DNA of 64,000 nt from Pacificispira sp002696645. Lineage in GTDB: Bacteria; Pseudomonadota; Alphaproteobacteria; UBA8366; Aestuariispiraceae. The stretch's first letter is position 1. Each line of letters opens with the position of its first letter. This document shows, piece by piece, positions 8,951 to 18,276 of this stretch. The notes beneath the pieces are model-generated. The model was not told the origin of the DNA. It made no database searches and saw only the letters and a program-made list of their open reading frames with translations. A program made the translations under genes and the position numbers. The stretch is from NCBI RefSeq assembly GCF_048892425.1, contig NZ_JBLZHU010000001.1, positions 248,001 to 312,000 of the forward strand. The letters are read 5' to 3'.

Positions 8951-9311
8951 ATTTTTCTCCCCAATTCTTATGATTTTATGCGTTCATTGACCTGCTGGGC
9001 CTATGCGCCGGTGGTCATACTTTCTAAGACTTTTATGTCGATAAAGATCAATCGACTCTCTGACACTAACATAATTTTAAGTGTCACTAAGCGACGACTG
9101 GTCGTTTTAATGAATTGTATGGTATTCATTTTAGCAAGTAACTGGGAGGTCAGAGACGTAGGACCGAGAAAATTGAGGAGTTATGGAAGCAACACTGACA
9201 ACATAATTCAATTTTAGGCGTATTGTGAGAACAGCCAATGCTCACATTTCCGAAATCTAATCAGAATCCTAACGGAAATTTCTTCACTTATTATCGCGTC
9301 ATAGGGACACA
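8951..9311. other. AT-rich gene-free stretch after tRNA-Gly
   Basis: These 361 bases are visibly AT-richer than the housekeeping genes before and after. A short open frame crosses the tRNA but does not resemble a protein. I see no integrase, no duplicated tRNA 3' end and no clear repeat. Together with the following gene it forms an AT-rich patch up to about 10,060. Confidence 0.6.
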
Positions 9312-9881
9312 ATGGCTCTAAAGCTGGTTCGTGGGTTCATAATGCCAAGTGCGCTCAAATATCTAATGCAATCCTTGCATCGCAAAAGCGCTTTGGAGTA
9401 TCTAGTTCATGGTACCTCATTAGTCCATCGGGAAATCTTAGAACACTATAAAGAAGACCCATGTTTCGCTGAATTTGAGGTGTATAATAGGAATTCGATA
9501 CTAGAAACACTGGTGCAAGGAGCATATGTGCGAGAGTTTCATTTGTGGGAAAAAGAGGCAAAGGAATACTTTTCAGATCAATTTTTTAATAATGGTTTAT
9601 CATTTTCAGATATACGATGTCAGTTTGAGAAAAAGAAAAATGAGTCGATTGTCGATGTCGTTGTGAGGCAGTTAACCGCCTTTGATGTACAAAGTTTGGC
9701 AGACGAGTTGGTGGAGATAGATTCTATGCGTATTCAGGTTAACAAAGCCAAACATGACCCAGGAGTATTGCTAGATCATTTTGTCTCTATTGACCAATTC
9801 TGGGATAAACATGCTGCGATTGGAAGATTCTGGTCGAAACTGGTTGATGAGGAAGATTTTTGTAGGTCGTTTTCTGTATAG
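9312..9881 (+). CDS. Unrecognised AT-rich protein, possible HEPN-like fold
   Basis: 189 residues, low-GC and therefore probably acquired. The ATG at 9312 follows AGGGACACA; an internal Met at codon 11 is an alternative. The protein looks soluble and mostly helical, with no signal peptide or membrane segment. A charged motif RIQVNKAKHDPG near residue 139 resembles the R-x4-6-H type motif of HEPN-family helical proteins, but this is a loose resemblance only. It lies alone between tRNA-Gly and livF, with no antitoxin-like partner. The following 9882-10078 holds no gene. Confidence 0.6.
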   Translation: MALKLVRGFIMPSALKYLMQSLHRKSALEYLVHGTSLVHREILEHYKEDPCFAEFEVYNRNSILETLVQGAYVREFHLWEKEAKEYFSDQFFNNGLSFSDIRCQFEKKKNESIVDVVVRQLTAFDVQSLADELVEIDSMRIQVNKAKHDPGVLLDHFVSIDQFWDKHAAIGRFWSKLVDEEDFCRSFSV

Positions 9882-10078
9882 CCGTCGATTCTATATTTTA
9901 CTTTGATATGAAGTACCGAAAATAGCCGATTAAACTTTGAGTCAGACGTATGCGGGTATGATTGTATTGTCGTTTCTATGAATTTAGCCGCCGAACGTGT
10001 TACTTCAGTAAATGCCTATCTCGCTTTATAACCATACCTAAAATGCTACAATTTTATGCGGTTGGTCGGCTTTTCGGC

Positions 10079-10792
10079 CTAAGCACCCAGATACGCATCC
10101 TTGATGCGTTGGTCGTTTTGCAGGTCGGCGCTTAGGCCTTCTGCGCCGATGGTGCCGTTTTCCAGGACATAAACATAGTCGGCGATGGCCAGTGTCTTGT
10201 GGACGTCCTGTTCGGCCAGGATGACGCTGAGGCCCAGTTTGACCAGGCTGGGGATGATCTGGAAGATCTGTTTGGCGATTCCAGGGGCCAGGCCCAATGT
10301 GGGCTCGTCCAGCAGCAGCAGTTTTGGATTGGCCATTAGGCCCCGGCCCAGGGCGAGCATCTGCTGTTCGCCGCCAGACAGGGTGCCGCCCAACTGGCTG
10401 CGGCGTTCTTTCAGGCGGGGGAAGAAGTCGAAGACGGTTTCCAGCGTATTGTCCCGGTCCGCCCTGGCGCGGGGATTGACCGCGCCGATGGTCAGATTCT
10501 CGAAAACCGTCATGTCAGAGAAGATCAATCGGCCTTCCGGCACCAGGACGACGCCACGGGCCACCAGATCGTGGCTGGCCAGGGTGCTGATATCCTGACC
10601 CTCAAAGGTGATCTGTCCGCCTGTGTGGGGCAGCAGACCGGCGAGGCGGCGCATCAGGGTGCTCTTGCCCGCCCCGTTGGAGCCGATGACCGCTGTGACC
10701 CCTTGAGACCTGGCCGTCAGGGAGACACCCTTCAGGACCTGCACCTCGCCATAGCCAGCTGTCAGATCGGTGACCAGAAGGGATGGGGTCAT
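10079..10792 (-). CDS. livF: Branched-chain-type ABC importer ATPase LivF
   Basis: 237 residues, single nucleotide-binding domain: Walker A GSNGAGKST (about 37-45), signature LSGGEQQML, Walker B LLLLDEPTLGLAP. Length and motifs are those of LivF, one of two ATPases of the HAAT (Liv-type) importers. Last gene of the operon; its start overlaps the livG stop by 4 bases. Despite the Liv name, the neighbouring catabolic genes suggest an aromatic or N-heteroaromatic substrate rather than leucine. Confidence 0.93.
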   Translation of the reverse strand: MTPSLLVTDLTAGYGEVQVLKGVSLTARSQGVTAVIGSNGAGKSTLMRRLAGLLPHTGGQITFEGQDISTLASHDLVARGVVLVPEGRLIFSDMTVFENLTIGAVNPRARADRDNTLETVFDFFPRLKERRSQLGGTLSGGEQQMLALGRGLMANPKLLLLDEPTLGLAPGIAKQIFQIIPSLVKLGLSVILAEQDVHKTLAIADYVYVLENGTIGAEGLSADLQNDQRIKDAYLGA

Positions 10793-11535
10793 ACCGGTGC
10801 CTCCAGGGGTTCCGCAATACCGAAATAGGCTTCCTGGACCGCCGCATTATCCGCAATCTGCTGTGGTGTGCCTTGGGCGATCTTTTCCCCATGATGCAGA
10901 ACCGTGATGGTATCTGACATATCGGTCAGGGCGCTCATCACATGTTCGATGATCAGGATGGTCAGGCCGTGGCCGTCCTTGACCCGGCGCAGGCTGGCGA
11001 TCATGTCGGTGACTTCCACCGGCGTCAGACCCGCCATGACCTCGTCCAGCATCAACAGGCGCGGTTCTGTGCCCAGGGCGCGGGCAACCTCCAACCGTTT
11101 ACGCCCGGACAGAGTCAGAGATCCGGCCGGTTGGTCCGATACGGCGTCCAGGCCGATATCGGCCAGGATGTCCTGGGCCAGGGCAGCGGCTTCAGACACT
11201 TTTGGGGGCGCCTGGCGGCCATATAAAATGGCGATTTCAACATTTTCGCGCACGGTCAGACCGGCAAAGGGGCGCACGATCTGAAAGGTTCGGGAAATCC
11301 CCCGCTTACAGACCTGATCCGGGCGCAGTCCACTGATCGTCTGGCCCGCGAACAGGATGGCGCCAGACGACGCCCGCTGATTGCCGGCGATGATGCTGAA
11401 CAAGGTTGTCTTGCCGGCCCCATTCGCGCCCATCAGGCCATGGACGCTGCCTTCCGCCACATCCAGGGTGATTTGGTTCAAGGCCTGCAACCCGCCGAAA
11501 TTCTTGCTGAGTGATTTGATCGACAGCAGGCTCAT
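10789..11535 (-). CDS. livG: Branched-chain-type ABC importer ATPase LivG
   Basis: 248 residues from the ATG at 11535, which overlaps the livM stop in an ATGA; the open frame upstream of this ATG lies inside livM and is not used. Walker A GANGAGKTT, a signature LSGRKRLE (a common LivG variant of LSGGQ), Walker B LLMLDEVMAGLTP, and the C-terminal tail typical of LivG. Pairs with LivF to power the permease LivH-LivM. Confidence 0.93.
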   Translation of the reverse strand: MSLLSIKSLSKNFGGLQALNQITLDVAEGSVHGLMGANGAGKTTLFSIIAGNQRASSGAILFAGQTISGLRPDQVCKRGISRTFQIVRPFAGLTVRENVEIAILYGRQAPPKVSEAAALAQDILADIGLDAVSDQPAGSLTLSGRKRLEVARALGTEPRLLMLDEVMAGLTPVEVTDMIASLRRVKDGHGLTILIIEHVMSALTDMSDTITVLHHGEKIAQGTPQQIADNAAVQEAYFGIAEPLEAPV

Positions 11536-12473
11536 GACACAGCGCCCTTTTGCTGTTTGCGCCGCTTGATCAAGCCGATCAGACCGTTGGGCGCGAACAG
11601 GACAAAGCCGATCAGGAACAGGCCCAGCAGGATGAAATAAAGCTGTGGCGCGGTGCTCCACAGGAGTTCCGCCAGTCCCAGCATGAACAGCGCCCCCAGG
11701 ATCGGACCGCGCGCATCACCCGCCCCGCCTATGATCGCCATGGTCACAATGGAGAAGGAGATGGTTGGATTGAAGACCTGCAGCACATCGAAATAGGTGG
11801 ATCGCATCGCCATCAATCCACCGATCATGCCGGGAATGACGGCCGATGCCGCAAAGGCCAGCACTTTCAGTCGGGTGACGGGGACGCCAATGGTTTCTGC
11901 CGCCGTCTCATCTTCACGCACCGCCGCCAGTCCCTTCCCAAAGCGGGAACGGCCGACGAAATAGGTGATCAATGTTGCGATGACGGCCAGGGCTGCGACC
12001 CAGTATAACAGGATTTCGGTCTTCGGGGCCCCGAACAGCAGGCGGCTGGATTTGCCGAAGGTGGTTTCTGTGTACAGCAGGATATATTTTACGAGTTCCG
12101 CCAGGCCGAATGTCAGGATCACGAAATAGGGGCCGCGCACCCGCAGGACAGGGATGGCGACAATCAGGGCAAACAACCCGGCGGCCAATCCGCCCAGAGG
12201 GATGGAAAGCCACAGGGGGATCATCTTAAAGGTGATTGCCACCAGATAGGCCCCGATGCCATAGGCGACCACATGACCCAGAGAGATATAGCCGGTCATG
12301 CCGCTGAACAGGCTCCAGCTTTGCGTCAACGCGATCCACATGAACAGGTTCAGGGCAACGACTGTCCAATAGGACCCCATCGTGACCCCCAGGCCGACAA
12401 TCAGGGCGGCGCCGATCAGCGTGGCGCTTACAGCAGGAAGCGAGCTGTTGGTCCTGATAAAGGGAATGGTCAT
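11532..12473 (-). CDS. livM: Branched-chain-type ABC permease LivM
   Basis: 313 residues, eight to ten hydrophobic segments, with the LivM hallmarks GYISLGHVVAYGIGAYLVA (about 58-77) and RVRGPYFVILTFGLAEL, and the loop RSRFGKGLAAVREDETAAETIG (about 170-192) that couples to the ATPase. Overlaps livH by 4 bases and livG by 4 bases, indicating translational coupling. Confidence 0.94.
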   Translation of the reverse strand: MTIPFIRTNSSLPAVSATLIGAALIVGLGVTMGSYWTVVALNLFMWIALTQSWSLFSGMTGYISLGHVVAYGIGAYLVAITFKMIPLWLSIPLGGLAAGLFALIVAIPVLRVRGPYFVILTFGLAELVKYILLYTETTFGKSSRLLFGAPKTEILLYWVAALAVIATLITYFVGRSRFGKGLAAVREDETAAETIGVPVTRLKVLAFAASAVIPGMIGGLMAMRSTYFDVLQVFNPTISFSIVTMAIIGGAGDARGPILGALFMLGLAELLWSTAPQLYFILLGLFLIGFVLFAPNGLIGLIKRRKQQKGAVS

Positions 12474-13357
12474 GACTGGCGGGCTTTCCCCAAAAGGCCT
12501 TGGGGGCGCAGGATCAAGACAGCCACGAAGATCCCGTATAAAAGGATCGATCGCATATTGGCAGAGGTCAGGGCAACGGCATAAATCTCAATAAAGGCCA
12601 GCAGGAACCCTGCAATAATGCCGCCAAACACATTGCCCAGCCCCCCCATGATGATCACCACAAAACTGGCAATGGTGAAAGGGAAGCCCATGAAGGGGGA
12701 GATCTGTTCGGCCATGCTGACCAGGCCACCAGCGATGCCAGCCACGCCAAAGCCAAGCGCGATGCTGGTTAACTGAACGCGTTCTACATTGATGCCGACA
12801 ATGCGTGCGGCGTCCCGGTTCTGGATCAGGGCCTTGATCGACATGCCAAACATGGTGCGGTTCAGAACCAGAATGATGGCAACCAGACAGGTCAGAGAAA
12901 TCGCCAGGGCCGCGATACGATTACCGGTCATGGCAACCTGTCCGAATTGATAGACATCGTCCAGATAGCGATAGGCCCGGGGGGTCGCGCTGAAGGCCAG
13001 CGCGATCACATTCTGGGTGACGACAGAAACACCAAAAAACAACAACAGGGAGTTTGCTTCAATTTGCGGGATCGGCTTGCCTGAGGATAATTGGCCGCGA
13101 AACAGCAGGTAATACAGGGCAATGCCCAGACCGGCGGTGATCGCCGCAATGACGGGCAGGCCCAACAGGGGGGACATGCCGGTCAGCGTGAAACACCAGA
13201 ACGCACCATAGCCGCCAATCATCAGCAAATCGCCATGGGCAATGTTCAAAAGGCGCATCGTCCCATAGACCAGATTCAAGCCCAGGGCGATCAACGCATA
13301 AAGCCCGCCCAGAACAAGCGCGGCGAATAATAGTTGTCCTGAAAGAAGACTCTCCAT
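12470..13357 (-). CDS. livH: Branched-chain-type ABC permease LivH
   Basis: 295 residues from the ATG at 13357 (MESLLSGQ), which fits the family start; a longer form from 13399 is open but unlikely. Shows GGLYALIALGLNLVYGTMRLLNIAHGDLLMIGGY (about 13-46), the conserved first half of LivH, and the coupling loop RTMFGMSIKALIQNRDAARIVGIN. Lies 74 bases downstream of the binding-protein gene. Confidence 0.94.
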   Translation of the reverse strand: MESLLSGQLLFAALVLGGLYALIALGLNLVYGTMRLLNIAHGDLLMIGGYGAFWCFTLTGMSPLLGLPVIAAITAGLGIALYYLLFRGQLSSGKPIPQIEANSLLLFFGVSVVTQNVIALAFSATPRAYRYLDDVYQFGQVAMTGNRIAALAISLTCLVAIILVLNRTMFGMSIKALIQNRDAARIVGINVERVQLTSIALGFGVAGIAGGLVSMAEQISPFMGFPFTIASFVVIIMGGLGNVFGGIIAGFLLAFIEIYAVALTSANMRSILLYGIFVAVLILRPQGLLGKARQS

Positions 13358-13431
13358 CGAGGGGCTTTCTATGAAGCAACAGCACGACCCCAACGACACA
13401 AATGTGCCGTTGGGGATTTAACGCGCTGGTC

Positions 13432-14598
13432 TTAGCGTTTGATCAGATCGGCTGTAGCAATCGATTTCGGCCAGACAAGTTCCATATCGCCCTTCTGGAT
13501 CTGCAGGAAGGCGCTGGGGGTGATGATGTTTTCCACGCCTTTGAACTTCACCGGACCATTGATGGTATCGAATGTGTCATTGGAAATGACTTCACGCAGT
13601 TTGTCGTGGTCCAGTCCTGCCTTCGCCACTGCCTGTTGCAGAATTTCACAGGACATGTAGGCCAGCGCGGAGTCCAAGTAATCTGGTGCACTGTTATATT
13701 TTGCAACATAGGCGTCGAAGAAAGGCTGTGCCCGTGGCCAGTCCTTTTGCTTAGGTGACCAATGGCCCAGAGTGATGATCCCGTCGGCAACCGGACCAAA
13801 AGCATCCTTATAGGCAGCAATCGTCGGGCCGATCAGCAGGAACTGATAGGGTGTGGTGATCCCCAATTCCTTTGCCTGACCGGTATACAGGAAAGCATCT
13901 GACGGATAGGTCAGGGCGATCACCGCATCGGCATTGGCAGATTTCATCTGCGTCAGCAGGGGGGTCATGTCCTTGATATCCGGCGGATAGCTTTCATTCA
14001 TTTTGATTTCGATATTCGCCGCTTCCAGGGCCGGGACCAGGAATTGCAGGTTTTCCTGGCTGAAAGGCAGGACGTTGGCGATGATCGAAACGGATTTCAC
14101 GCCATTTGCCGCCAGCATATCAACCAGCGCAGGGCCGATCCGGTCGGGCAGCACAGCGGTTGGGAACCAGATATTGCCGGGCTCAACTTCCCGGATGGCG
14201 ACGGAGCCTGCAGTGTTGCCAACCATGGGGAAGCCATGCTGTTCCAAAACACCCGCGATATTCAGGTGATGGGGGGTGCCCCAGGGCGCCAGAAGCAGAT
14301 CGACCTTGTCGTCGCTGATCAGGCGTTCGTAAATCTGTGCGGATTTGACCGGGTCGGATTCATCGTCATACCAGACCAGTTCAATTGGATGCTTCACCCC
14401 GGCGACATCCAACCCACCGGCAGCATTCACCTGTTCCGCCCACAGGTCATAGGCATTGACCTGTGACGGCGCAGCTTGTGAGAACAGTCCGGTTTTGGCG
14501 ATGGAATAGCCAATTTTCAGTGTATCAGCAGCCTGTGCTGCGGTCGGCAGCGACAGCGCGGCTGCCAATGCCAGTCCCTGTGCAATCTTTTTTAACAT
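13432..14598 (-). CDS. Periplasmic substrate-binding protein, Liv-type ABC importer
   Basis: 388 residues from the ATG at 14598 (ribosome site GAAGGA). A clear signal peptide ends at AAQA-AD (about residue 23). The mature part begins TLKIGYSIAKTGLFS, typical of type-I periplasmic binding proteins (Peripla_BP_6). The conserved Leu/Ile/Val ligand contacts cannot be confirmed. Its position between a dihydroxypyridine-dioxygenase gene set and livHMGF suggests it captures the aromatic substrate of that pathway. Confidence 0.9.
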   Translation of the reverse strand: MLKKIAQGLALAAALSLPTAAQAADTLKIGYSIAKTGLFSQAAPSQVNAYDLWAEQVNAAGGLDVAGVKHPIELVWYDDESDPVKSAQIYERLISDDKVDLLLAPWGTPHHLNIAGVLEQHGFPMVGNTAGSVAIREVEPGNIWFPTAVLPDRIGPALVDMLAANGVKSVSIIANVLPFSQENLQFLVPALEAANIEIKMNESYPPDIKDMTPLLTQMKSANADAVIALTYPSDAFLYTGQAKELGITTPYQFLLIGPTIAAYKDAFGPVADGIITLGHWSPKQKDWPRAQPFFDAYVAKYNSAPDYLDSALAYMSCEILQQAVAKAGLDHDKLREVISNDTFDTINGPVKFKGVENIITPSAFLQIQKGDMELVWPKSIATADLIKR

Positions 14599-14667
14599 TC
14601 CTTCTTCTCCCATTTTAAGCCATTTGGCTTAGATTTGCAGGCCTGCGGAATATCCGCCATGCACCTG

Positions 14668-15498
14668 TTACGTCCCCGAATTCATAAATTTAACCGCGGA
14701 CTTGACCCATTGTCCGTCTTGTTCCCCGGCCGCATAACTTGCGCCCAGATGATCGCATTCATTTAGCGCCAAGGTTTCCACCGTGACGCCCAATTTTTCC
14801 AAATCCGTTGCGAACTTTTCAGATTGTTTGATCAGATGTGGAAAATCCTTCGTGCCGTACGACACATGAAAAGGGGGTGCATCCGCGCGCAAATGCGTTT
14901 GCGGGGAGGCATCCACCTCTGCATTATCGGCTGGATCGCCCAGAAATCTGGGGCGCATCGACAGGCCCGATTCCGGGCCGAACTGGAATGTGCCGGAAAT
15001 CGGCAACGCCCCTTTGATGACTGTGGCGGGAAGGTCACGCTCGCCTTGCCAGTCGGTCTTCAGTGCCAGCAAGGCGGCCAGATGACCCCCGGCAGAATGA
15101 CCACAAACATAAATCCGGTCCGGATCGCCACCCCATTTTGCAATGGACTTGTACATCCACGCGACAGCATCCGCGCAATCATCGAAACACGCGGGATAGA
15201 CATGTTGTGGGGCCAGGCGATAGCCAATGGAAACCACCGTAACACCCCGTGCGTTAAGCCCCGGTGCCATCAGGGCCATCCATTCCTTATAGCCATTGGT
15301 CCATCCGCCACCATGCATCAGGCCGATAACCACGCCTGAGGGCTGGTCCGCCGGATAGACAACAACGGACTGATAGGGGTTTTCACCAATGATGAAGTTT
15401 TCGCCCTCGATATCAGCGATACGGGATGCGATTTCCTTTTGATGGCGCGAGCCCAATTCGCTGAACGGCTCCTGCGGTGGATAGTCTTCAGGTCGCAT
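14668..15498 (-). CDS. Alpha/beta hydrolase, arylformamidase/carboxylesterase-like
   Basis: 276 residues. The oxyanion-hole motif HGGGW (about 82-86) and nucleophile elbow GHSAGG (about 154-159) place it in the HSL/arylformamidase-type branch; the catalytic Asp would be near SYGTKDFPH and the His in NECDHLG. Its start overlaps the end of the molybdenum hydroxylase gene by 11 bases. A NicX-type ring opening would release an N-formyl amide, so an N-formylamide deformylase (NicD-like role) is a reasonable inference; a plain esterase remains possible. Confidence 0.82.
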   Translation of the reverse strand: MRPEDYPPQEPFSELGSRHQKEIASRIADIEGENFIIGENPYQSVVVYPADQPSGVVIGLMHGGGWTNGYKEWMALMAPGLNARGVTVVSIGYRLAPQHVYPACFDDCADAVAWMYKSIAKWGGDPDRIYVCGHSAGGHLAALLALKTDWQGERDLPATVIKGALPISGTFQFGPESGLSMRPRFLGDPADNAEVDASPQTHLRADAPPFHVSYGTKDFPHLIKQSEKFATDLEKLGVTVETLALNECDHLGASYAAGEQDGQWVKSAVKFMNSGT

Positions 15499-17809
15499 CT
15501 TCGATTTCCAACATCTTGTTCAGAACTTTTTCCGGTTTCATGGGCAGGCTGTGCACATGGCCGCCAATGGCATCGGCAATGGCATTGGCAATGGCGGCGG
15601 GGACAGGGACAAGTCCTATTTCACCCGCCCCTTTGGCACCGAATGGCCCGTCCGGTTCGGCAGCCTCTACAATGATCGAATGAATGTCATAGGGCGTATC
15701 CAGGGCGGTCGGCACCTTGTAGTCCAGCAATGTGGGATTGGCCAATTTGGCACCATCCCAGACCATTTCTTCGGTCAGGGCAAAGCCCATGCCCTGGACG
15801 AAACCACCCACGATCTGGCCTTCGACAGAAGACGGATTGATTGCCCTGCCAACATCGACTGCAGACCAGGCTTCCACCACTTCTGTCTTGCCGCTGGCCT
15901 CGTCGGTCAGGGTATCAACGATCAGACAGCCAAAGCTGAAAACACCGACCTGAGGGAAGGGAATGCCGCTGCACACAGCCCGCTTGGGATCGACAGTCGG
16001 CTGGTTGAAGACCCAGGTGTGATGACCGACAATCGGTCCACCCGCCGCCCAATGGGCACGCAGGGATATCTGGTGGAAGGAGACTTCCTTGTCTGACCCG
16101 GACACTCCGACAATGCCGCCGGGCCGCAGTTCCAGGTCCATTTCTGAACATTCCAGCATCTGTGCGGCATGTTCCTTCAATTGTTTTTCAACTTCCGCCG
16201 CAGCGCCGACAACCGCGCGACCGGTGGTATAGGTGACACGACTGGCTGTGGTGCCCCAGTTATAAGGGGAACCATCCGTATCCGGGCTGGCCAGGCTGAC
16301 CTTTTCCAGCGGGATTTTCAGGGCTTCGGCACACATCTGGCTCAGCACGGTATCGGACCCTTGACCGATATCCACTGCCCCTGTGTTCAGCGCGACACTG
16401 CCGTCTTCAAACACGCGGATGATCGCCCCCGTGCCCAGCAGGCCGGAGATATGGGCGGCCAGGGCTACACCGGTGCCACGACGCTTGCCCTTGGGCGCGG
16501 TGCGGGATTTGCGGTTGTCCCAATCAGAGGCCGCACGGGCTTTATCCACGCATTCCTGCAGCCCGTTGGAGGCCACTTTACCGCCACCGAACCAAGGATC
16601 GCCTGGCTGAATCAGGTTCTTCTGGCGCAGATCCAGCGGGTCCATACCCAGCTTTTCTGCGATCTGATCCAATTGAGTTTCCCCTGCAAAGGCGACCTGT
16701 GGATTGCCAAAACCACGGAAAGCACCAAACCGCAGCTTGTTGGTATAAACCAGCTTGCCATGCGCCTTGGAATTGGGAATGCGATAGGGGCCAAGGCACA
16801 TCAACAGACTGTAGCCCAGCACGCCCGGACTATCGTCACCAAAGGCACCACAATCCAGCAACACTTCTACTTCGCGCGCAACAATGGTCCCGTCCTTTTT
16901 CACGCCGGTCTTGCAGCGCACCTTGAAGGGATGGCGGGCGCGCACGCATTCAAAATCTTCCTCTCGGTTCAGGATCATTTTCACGGGGCGTTTCGTCGCC
17001 TGGCACATTTGTACGACCAGCGGCTGGATGTGGGGCTCCATCTTGTTGCCAAAGCCACCGCCAACACGCGGTGTCAGACAGCGCAGCTTGCCCATGGGCA
17101 TTTTCAGGCTTTCACAGACATTCGCCTGTACCCGGAAGACGGATTGATTGGCCGACCACAGGGTCACACGTCCCTGTTTGTCGATATCCGCCAGCGCGCC
17201 GCAGGGTTCGATTGCCAGATGCGCCTGCGGGGCTGTGTCATAGGTGCCTTCAACGATCAGATCCGCTTGCGCAAAGCCTGCTTCCAGATCTCCTTCGTTT
17301 AACTCTGTATAGGATGCCATGTTGCCGGAACTGATCGCCGGAAAGACCTTGATATAATCGTCCAACTCTTCATGAATGATGGCAGCACCCTCTGCCAGGC
17401 CTTCTTCGGGCGACAGGATGGCAGGCAGTTCTTCATATTTTACAATGACGCGTTTTGCAGCTTCGCGGGCAATGGCCTCGGTCTCGGCGGCAACGACGGC
17501 GACAGGTTCCCCAAAGTAGCGGATTTTATCTTTGGCGATGGCGTGCTCATCCTTGATGAACGCCCCCATGCGCCCATCGGGGAAATCCTCCCCGGTCAGG
17601 ATGCAGACAACGCCTGGCACTGACAGCGCATCTTCTAGGTCATAGCCCAGGATTTTCGCATGGGCGACGGTGCTTTGCGTGATCGCCGCATGCAGCATGT
17701 TCGGGCGCGACAGATCAGCGATGTATTCCGCCGCACCGGTTACCTTTTCCATGATTTCCAGACGATGGGGGCTGCTGCCGACGCCGTTAAAATCCAGACC
17801 GTCCATCAT
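15488..17809 (-). CDS. Molybdenum hydroxylase large subunit (xanthine dehydrogenase family)
   Basis: 773 residues, full length for a molybdopterin-binding subunit. The N-terminal domain starts with HRLEIMEKVTGAAEYIADL (Ald_Xan_dh_C). The Mo-cofactor motif RVGGGFGNKMEP (about 250-261) is present, and the C terminus has GAKGAGEIGLVPVPAAIANAIADA with the catalytic glutamate in GAGE. The active-site loop lacks the CO-dehydrogenase VAYRCSFR-type signature, so it is a hydroxylase rather than CO dehydrogenase. Overlaps the [2Fe-2S] gene by 4 bases. Likely hydroxylates an N-heteroaromatic ring with water as oxygen donor. Confidence 0.9.
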   Translation of the reverse strand: MMDGLDFNGVGSSPHRLEIMEKVTGAAEYIADLSRPNMLHAAITQSTVAHAKILGYDLEDALSVPGVVCILTGEDFPDGRMGAFIKDEHAIAKDKIRYFGEPVAVVAAETEAIAREAAKRVIVKYEELPAILSPEEGLAEGAAIIHEELDDYIKVFPAISSGNMASYTELNEGDLEAGFAQADLIVEGTYDTAPQAHLAIEPCGALADIDKQGRVTLWSANQSVFRVQANVCESLKMPMGKLRCLTPRVGGGFGNKMEPHIQPLVVQMCQATKRPVKMILNREEDFECVRARHPFKVRCKTGVKKDGTIVAREVEVLLDCGAFGDDSPGVLGYSLLMCLGPYRIPNSKAHGKLVYTNKLRFGAFRGFGNPQVAFAGETQLDQIAEKLGMDPLDLRQKNLIQPGDPWFGGGKVASNGLQECVDKARAASDWDNRKSRTAPKGKRRGTGVALAAHISGLLGTGAIIRVFEDGSVALNTGAVDIGQGSDTVLSQMCAEALKIPLEKVSLASPDTDGSPYNWGTTASRVTYTTGRAVVGAAAEVEKQLKEHAAQMLECSEMDLELRPGGIVGVSGSDKEVSFHQISLRAHWAAGGPIVGHHTWVFNQPTVDPKRAVCSGIPFPQVGVFSFGCLIVDTLTDEASGKTEVVEAWSAVDVGRAINPSSVEGQIVGGFVQGMGFALTEEMVWDGAKLANPTLLDYKVPTALDTPYDIHSIIVEAAEPDGPFGAKGAGEIGLVPVPAAIANAIADAIGGHVHSLPMKPEKVLNKMLEIEDAT

Positions 17810-18276
17810 GCACCTCCCCGGGACGCCGCCAGAGCGACAGCATCGACAATTTTACGATAACCAGAGCAGCGGCAGATGTTTCCAGACAGCGCCGTGCGGA
17901 TATCATCAATCGATGGGTTGTTGTTGCGCTGCAGGAATTCATGGGCGGTCAGGATCATTCCCGACGTGCAGAAGCCACATTGGACGGCATCAGAATCGAT
18001 AATGGCCTGTTGGATTGGTTTTAATTCGCCGCCTTCGGGCAATCCTTCGATGGTGGTGATTGATTGGCCTTCGGTATTGACCGCAAGGGTCAGGCAGGCG
18101 CGCACAGGGGTGCCATCCACCAGAACAGTACACGCGCCGCAGACGCCCTGGTTACAGCCACGTTTGCTGCCGGTCAGCGCCAGGGTGTCGCGCAGCACGG
18201 TCAGCAGGGTGGTCGTCGCCCCACAGGACACTTCATTTTCTTTTCCATTTACGGTCAGGGTGACGGGGTGGCTCAT
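17806..18276 (-). CDS. Molybdenum hydroxylase small [2Fe-2S] subunit
   Basis: 156 residues. A plant-type [2Fe-2S] domain holds GCNQGVCGACTVLVDG, and a C-terminal four-helix domain holds the second cluster with VQCGFCTSGMIL and GNICRCSGYRKIVDA. This is the two-cluster small subunit of the xanthine dehydrogenase family. Overlaps both neighbours by 4 bases, which shows a tightly coupled three-subunit enzyme. Confidence 0.95.
   Translation of the reverse strand: MSHPVTLTVNGKENEVSCGATTTLLTVLRDTLALTGSKRGCNQGVCGACTVLVDGTPVRACLTLAVNTEGQSITTIEGLPEGGELKPIQQAIIDSDAVQCGFCTSGMILTAHEFLQRNNNPSIDDIRTALSGNICRCSGYRKIVDAVALAASRGGA

Noticed and set aside
8906..9217. 103-codon frame starting inside tRNA-Gly
   Set aside because: It begins within the tRNA, has no ribosome site and no protein-like features.
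8928..10078. Possible integrated element with att sites at tRNA-Gly
   Set aside because: No second copy of the tRNA 3' end was found down to livF and there is no integrase gene.
16169..17302. 377-codon frame opposite the molybdenum hydroxylase large subunit
   Set aside because: Long only because of codon bias on the opposite strand; the large subunit is full length and intact.
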